Assembly: GCA_023701435.1 (NCBI GenBank)
Contig: JAMPXB010000021.1
Location: forward strand, 1-63,966
Direction of reading: 5' to 3'
Length of the DNA: 63,966 bases
From: Bacteriovoracaceae bacterium
Lineage (GTDB): Bacteria > Bdellovibrionota > Bacteriovoracia > Bacteriovoracales > Bacteriovoracaceae
Under the pieces are notes generated by a model. That model was not told the origin of the DNA. It saw only the letters and a list, made by a program, of their open reading frames with translations, and did not search any database. This document shows, one piece after another, positions 59,978-63,966 of the stretch. Position numbers and translations under genes: made by a program. Positions within the stretch are counted from its first letter, which is position 1. Every line of letters starts with the position of its first letter.

Positions 59978-62900
59978 TTAGCTTTCTGTTCCAGAGCTTC
60001 CAGTCTTTTCTCAAATGACTCATTCTGCTTTTTAAGTTTTTTGTTTTCTTCCTTTAAAGAAGCAATTTCTCTTTGATATTTATCATCTTTTGAGATGATC
60101 TTCTGATTTAATTCTCTTAAGGCCTCGATGATTGGCGCCACCAGGTTTTGATAGCCAACAGACAGAAGTCCGTCTTCACTTTTCTTCACTGCTTCCGGGA
60201 ATACTTTTTCAACATCCTGAGCGATTAAACCAATTTGTTTTTCCGGATTGTTTTGATTTTTCCAATAATAGGAAACACCATTGAGTTCCAATAATTTGTC
60301 CAAACTATTTTCAAGTGGCGATATCTTTTTTTTTAATCTCAGATCTGATGATTGCGAAAGTGTCCCGCTTATGGCCATATTGCCGGAAGTATCAAAAGCC
60401 ATTCGCTGAGTACAAACTCCACCAGGACAGTCATACCATTGAACCATTGTACTTGAGCCAGAATGATGATGAATACTAAAACTTCTTTTCGCTGGAGTCA
60501 TATTAATAAGATCCAAAACTGAATCCATTCTAGTCAATAGACCGACAGAGGAGTTTCCATCATCAATATACCCTGCTCCTGAAACGTGTAACTGATAGGC
60601 CGGGTTAGCAATACCAATTCCAACTTTACCACCAAAAAAGGCTGCATACTTATTCGTTCCAAAATTTGGTTGGTTTACATAGATTCCATAGCCATTAGTT
60701 ACCGTCCCGGCCCCTGCTTGTGATCCAGCCGAAGTCATAATTTGCGAGGCATTGGTGATTGTCACTCCTGATGGTGGTGCAAATGTAGACCACCCCCCAA
60801 CACCCGCTACAGAAGCTGTCGAAGATGCAGGAGAAAAGGTACTTTGATTAATTATCCCGACTTGAGTCACGCTGTCAGTGAAGACTTGCGTTCCACTGGA
60901 TGAAAGATTAATTCTTTCATTACCTTCTACACTTAGAGAGCTTAAAGGATTAACAGTTCCAATCCCGACTTTTCCGGCAACGTTGGCCATCGCACCACTC
61001 AAGCCAAAATAATGAGGACTTACTACAGTGGTATTTCCTGTATAGAATGCTTCTGAAACGATTCCTATATTATAGGCATTGGCATGATTATGAGAAATTT
61101 GAATACTACTTCCGCTCACCGCTAACACAGGATGATTTGAAGTAGAGCCGGCCGTACTTTCTAATTTGCTGGCCCATGTTCCAGGACCTGTTGGATAAAC
61201 TAGATATGAAGCGCCAGTTACGGAAGCTGTAGCCAGGGTGGCAAGATTAAACTTATAAACATAACCTGAAGTGAGTGTTGCTCCACCTGTCGGAAGGTCA
61301 ATCGTTACACTCGTAGCGGTAGGTACGTTGTAAGCAGTATGGAGCTCAACACTCCCCTTTTGCGTGACAACACCATTTACGTGGAGTGCAGAAGAAGGAG
61401 TGGTTGTGCCAATACCCACGTTACCATTTCCCTTCATGACTAAACCAATAGTATCAACAGAGCCGCTATTTGCAGAAGAATACCTAAAAGCTATGGCATC
61501 ATCAGTATTATTATTTCTTAAATCGAATGCGAGGTGCCCGTTTACCAAGCCTTCAAATAAACTACCGGCAGTTGTAACACCACCAGGTGATAAAGTACTT
61601 ATATCAGCGGCAGGGGATATTTTTAAATCTGTGCTGGAATTTCCTAATATTAATGAGCCATTGACGTGTAATTTCTCTCCTGGCGTTGAGGTCCCGATAC
61701 CAACCTTCCCATCTTTATCAATTCTCATTCGTTCATATAACTGATTGGCCACTCCGGAAGCAGAAGTATAAAACTGAAGATTTCCCCCTCCGCTATTCCC
61801 CCATTCATCATTGGCACCTTTCACAGCGGCTACAGTTTCAGCGGTAACCGGCGGACCGTTATAACTTGAGCCGAAAGTGAGGATACTTCCTTGATTAGCA
61901 CCGGTAATATTGGTGTTTTGAAGATGGAGTTCCCCTTTCGTCGTTAGTAGGCCAGTTGAATGGGTGCTTCCCGCATTTACGATTTCAAATTTAGCTCCTG
62001 GCACGTTGGTCCCGACACCTACTTTACCACCATTGTAGTAAACACTGGTTCCATTCTTACTCCACTGTCCAGTATTATCAAAGGCCGTATCATTGGCAGT
62101 AATTTGAAGTTGCAATTTCTTTAAAGAAGTCAGGACACTCTCACCATCACCGATCTCTAATGCCGAAGCGGAAACCGCTCCATACCCAGAGAGAAGAGAA
62201 TCTAATACTCGCTGCTGAGTAAAATATTGATTAGTCGATTCGGGAACGACAGCAGTATTGAGTGTCGCCCAGGTTTTATCTCCCCGCCAATATTTCAAAG
62301 TATCGTTAGGATTGGTAATTGCCGGCTCCTTACTATCCAGTGTGGTCTGAAGCCCGTTTACCTTGGCCACAGGAACATCCCCATCTGCAAGACTAAGCTT
62401 GGCATATGTGACAGAACCGTTAGCTATTTCAGTTGTTCCCACAGAATTTGCAACTAACTGAGCATTAGCTATTGAGCCTGATAAATCTCCACCAACTGTA
62501 GTAGCGGTTGTCGCCACAGCACTCCACAATAATCCTCCTGCTCCGTTAGTCGTAAGAGCATAACCATTTGTGCCGGACGTAGTAGGAAATGTATAAGTTG
62601 TCGTTGCTCCTAAACCGGCGGGAGCTATCAGTTCTACATAATTAACTGTATCTGATTTAAGTCGAAGCTTTCCAGTTACGGCGAGATCACCAGTCACATC
62701 CAATTTATTGGAAGGTGATGTGGTACCAATTCCCACATTACCAGAAGCAGAAATGACCATCTTTGTTTGGAGTCCAGAGAGAGAACTTGTTCTCGTATCA
62801 AATGCCATTCCGAAACGATTATCAGAAGCTTCCCAATAGGATCTTACCCGGGCAGCATCGTAATTATCCTGATCAACCTGGTTACTTTGTCTGAATAACA

Positions 62901-63966
62901 ATCCTGCTCCCCATCCAGCAGAGATAGGAGATCCAGTTAACTTTCTATTTAGAACCATGACATTTTCAGTCGCAGTTGCAGTATCAGAAGTATTATGAAC
63001 GATATCCAATGCCATGGTGGGATTGGCCGTCCCAATTCCTACTTTACCGTTATTGTAATAAATATCCGAACCGGTTTCCATCCACTGAGAAGCAACATCA
63101 GCTGTTTTGGTATCTACATATAACTTTGTTGCGGCATCTGTATCATCCGTTGGTGCCGGCAATCCACTAATTGAATGCCCGGCCATTTGGAGATTGCCAC
63201 TCATGGTATCCCCGTTCTTCAAGACATAGTTACTTTGAGCAGAAGAAAGGGCTGCATGATTACCAACTAATTTCCCAATGGAACTCAACACAGAATCAGT
63301 GGCATTAATAATGCCACCAATGGTATTTATTCCAGCTAAATCTGTTGCGAGGACCCGCGCCTCAGTAAAATACAAATTACTGCCTTCTGCCACAGCTCCG
63401 GTGTTTAAGTTTGTAATAGAGTTTTGAATTGAAATTAATGAAGTATCAAGCCCAGCAATTTTAGATTGAGCAATATTTGCACCAGTTGCGATATCAGCGT
63501 CAACAATTGATCCATCCACAATCCCTGCAGAATTTGTCGATGGTGTTGACCAGGATAAATTTCCAGAACTATCGGTTATAAGAACCTGTCCATTACCTCC
63601 ATAAGTTCCGGGCAAAGTAAGAGTGACAGTTGATCCGATCGTAGTGGGAGACTTAAGTTCAACATAGTTACTGCCGCTATCTTTCAAACGCACTTTACCT
63701 GAAAGGGCGATGTTACCCACAACTTCCAATTTCTCATTCGGATTGGTTGTACCAATACCCACATTGTCCGTATTATAAAAAATTTTATTCCCAGTTTTAT
63801 CCCACTGTCCAGTTCCGTCAAAGGCCGTATCGTTGGAAAGAATTTGTGCCTGCAAATTTTCCAGCGCTTCCAAAACTGTATTGGTGTCAGTAATAGGTGC
63901 AGCCGTTCCTGTACCAAGATTTAAAAGCAATGAGCCTCTTACTGATTCATCAAAATTCTGCCAGAC
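59953..63966 (-). CDS. Fibre protein with VGIGT repeats and S74 chaperone, 5' end beyond the window
   Basis: At least 1337 residues; the frame is open at the right edge (a TTG at 63930 is not a real start). Eight or so modules carry a GxVGIGTxxP core (NVGIGTTNPNEKLEV, KVGIGTANPTMALDI, NVGIGTTSPSNKLDV, KVGVGTNVP, KVGIGTSTPGEKLHV, NVGIGTTTPSSALHV, KVGIGTVNPLSSL, KVGIGIANPAYQL), each followed by a strand-rich insert. The end has the Peptidase_S74 autoprocessing domain (SSDLRLKKKISPLENSL, KQIGLIAQDVEKVFPEAV) and a C-terminal coiled coil (REIASLKEENKKLKKQ). Such proteins trimerise, cut off the S74 part and act as fibres or adhesins. Confidence 0.85.
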   Translation of the reverse strand, partial: VWQNFDESVRGSLLLNLGTGTAAPITDTNTVLEALENLQAQILSNDTAFDGTGQWDKTGNKIFYNTDNVGIGTTNPNEKLEVVGNIALSGKVRLKDSGSNYVELKSPTTIGSTVTLTLPGTYGGNGQVLITDSSGNLSWSTPSTNSAGIVDGSIVDADIATGANIAQSKIAGLDTSLISIQNSITNLNTGAVAEGSNLYFTEARVLATDLAGINTIGGIINATDSVLSSIGKLVGNHAALSSAQSNYVLKNGDTMSGNLQMAGHSISGLPAPTDDTDAATKLYVDTKTADVASQWMETGSDIYYNNGKVGIGTANPTMALDIVHNTSDTATATENVMVLNRKLTGSPISAGWGAGLLFRQSNQVDQDNYDAARVRSYWEASDNRFGMAFDTRTSSLSGLQTKMVISASGNVGIGTTSPSNKLDVTGDLAVTGKLRLKSDTVNYVELIAPAGLGATTTYTFPTTSGTNGYALTTNGAGGLLWSAVATTATTVGGDLSGSIANAQLVANSVGTTEIANGSVTYAKLSLADGDVPVAKVNGLQTTLDSKEPAITNPNDTLKYWRGDKTWATLNTAVVPESTNQYFTQQRVLDSLLSGYGAVSASALEIGDGESVLTSLKKLQLQITANDTAFDNTGQWSKNGTSVYYNGGKVGVGTNVPGAKFEIVNAGSTHSTGLLTTKGELHLQNTNITGANQGSILTFGSSYNGPPVTAETVAAVKGANDEWGNSGGGNLQFYTSASGVANQLYERMRIDKDGKVGIGTSTPGEKLHVNGSLILGNSSTDLKISPAADISTLSPGGVTTAGSLFEGLVNGHLAFDLRNNNTDDAIAFRYSSANSGSVDTIGLVMKGNGNVGIGTTTPSSALHVNGVVTQKGSVELHTAYNVPTATSVTIDLPTGGATLTSGYVYKFNLATLATASVTGASYLVYPTGPGTWASKLESTAGSTSNHPVLAVSGSSIQISHNHANAYNIGIVSEAFYTGNTTVVSPHYFGLSGAMANVAGKVGIGTVNPLSSLSVEGNERINLSSSGTQVFTDSVTQVGIINQSTFSPASSTASVAGVGGWSTFAPPSGVTITNASQIMTSAGSQAGAGTVTNGYGIYVNQPNFGTNKYAAFFGGKVGIGIANPAYQLHVSGAGYIDDGNSSVGLLTRMDSVLDLINMTPAKRSFSIHHHSGSSTMVQWYDCPGGVCTQRMAFDTSGNMAISGTLSQSSDLRLKKKISPLENSLDKLLELNGVSYYWKNQNNPEKQIGLIAQDVEKVFPEAVKKSEDGLLSVGYQNLVAPIIEALRELNQKIISKDDKYQREIASLKEENKKLKKQNESFEKRLEALEQKANHNPSIKE

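Noticed and set aside
59953..63966. CRISPR or tandem DNA repeat in the fibre gene
   Set aside because: The VGIGT modules repeat in protein only, with variable DNA and spacing.
1..63966. rRNA, tRNA or tmRNA genes
   Set aside because: No cloverleaf with a T-loop GGTTCGA-type core or rRNA-like sequence was found in any intergenic stretch.

Overview
The window looks like chromosome of a Bdellovibrionota predator of the Bacteriovorax/Peredibacter kind. This is inferred from moderately AT-rich DNA, tightly packed Gram-negative envelope and housekeeping genes, many small secreted proteins and lipoproteins, a fused alpha-beta 2-oxo-acid dehydrogenase E1, and a giant fibre gene with repeated VGIGT-type motifs and an S74 chaperone end like those of Bdellovibrio fibres. 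No rRNA, tRNA or CRISPR was found.

Left part (1-11 kb). A transposase fragment touches the left edge. Then holA/lptE (minus), a DUF721/DciA-like gene (plus), and a long minus-strand operon running from about 10.9 kb down to 2.4 kb: shikimate kinase, a receiver-like regulator, alanine racemase, the phospholipid-transport genes mlaE-mlaF-mlaD, a GYF-domain membrane protein, a large domain that stays open in the -1 frame straight out of the GYF gene, and a methyltransferase. The GYF gene carries A12 and A10 runs; the A10 run lies exactly where a -1 shift would fuse the two halves into one protein of about 590 residues.

11-20.8 kb (plus). yceD-rpmF-fabH-fabD-fabG-acpP-fabF form a classical fatty-acid synthesis cluster with clear hairpin terminators. 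They are followed by two small secreted proteins, glyA, a Kazal-type lipoprotein, and nrdR-nusB plus an unknown gene.

20.8-29 kb (mostly minus). Two tandem secreted repeat proteins; an AniA-like copper nitrite reductase with an extra N-terminal cupredoxin domain, preceded by an exported CbiX-like protein and facing a small secreted protein across a near-perfect inverted repeat; the fused E1; two secreted proteins.

29-39 kb. An arginine (AST-type) catabolic set: class III aminotransferase, AstA and AstD, with a DUF1338 (2-oxoadipate dioxygenase-like) gene, a response regulator, an MFS carrier, RarD, OxyR, a DMT protein and an orphan ABC ATPase.

39-53 kb. lipA-lipB-aroC overlap one another or abut; aroC also overlaps a convergent LtaS-like sulfatase gene by 53 bp. 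Then pilT, clsB with its ybhP-like partner, a SelO-like pseudokinase coupled to an S51 peptidase, a lipoprotein hydrolase, a D-Ala-D-Ala dipeptidase and a DUF4105 protein.

53-64 kb. Small envelope proteins (DUF3015, TRL-like), two hairpins that abut start codons, a hydrolase and a Nudix protein, bfd-bfr for iron storage, a surface-protein remnant broken by a decayed transposase, yjbQ, a dihydrouridine synthase, and the 3' end of a fibre gene that runs off the right edge.
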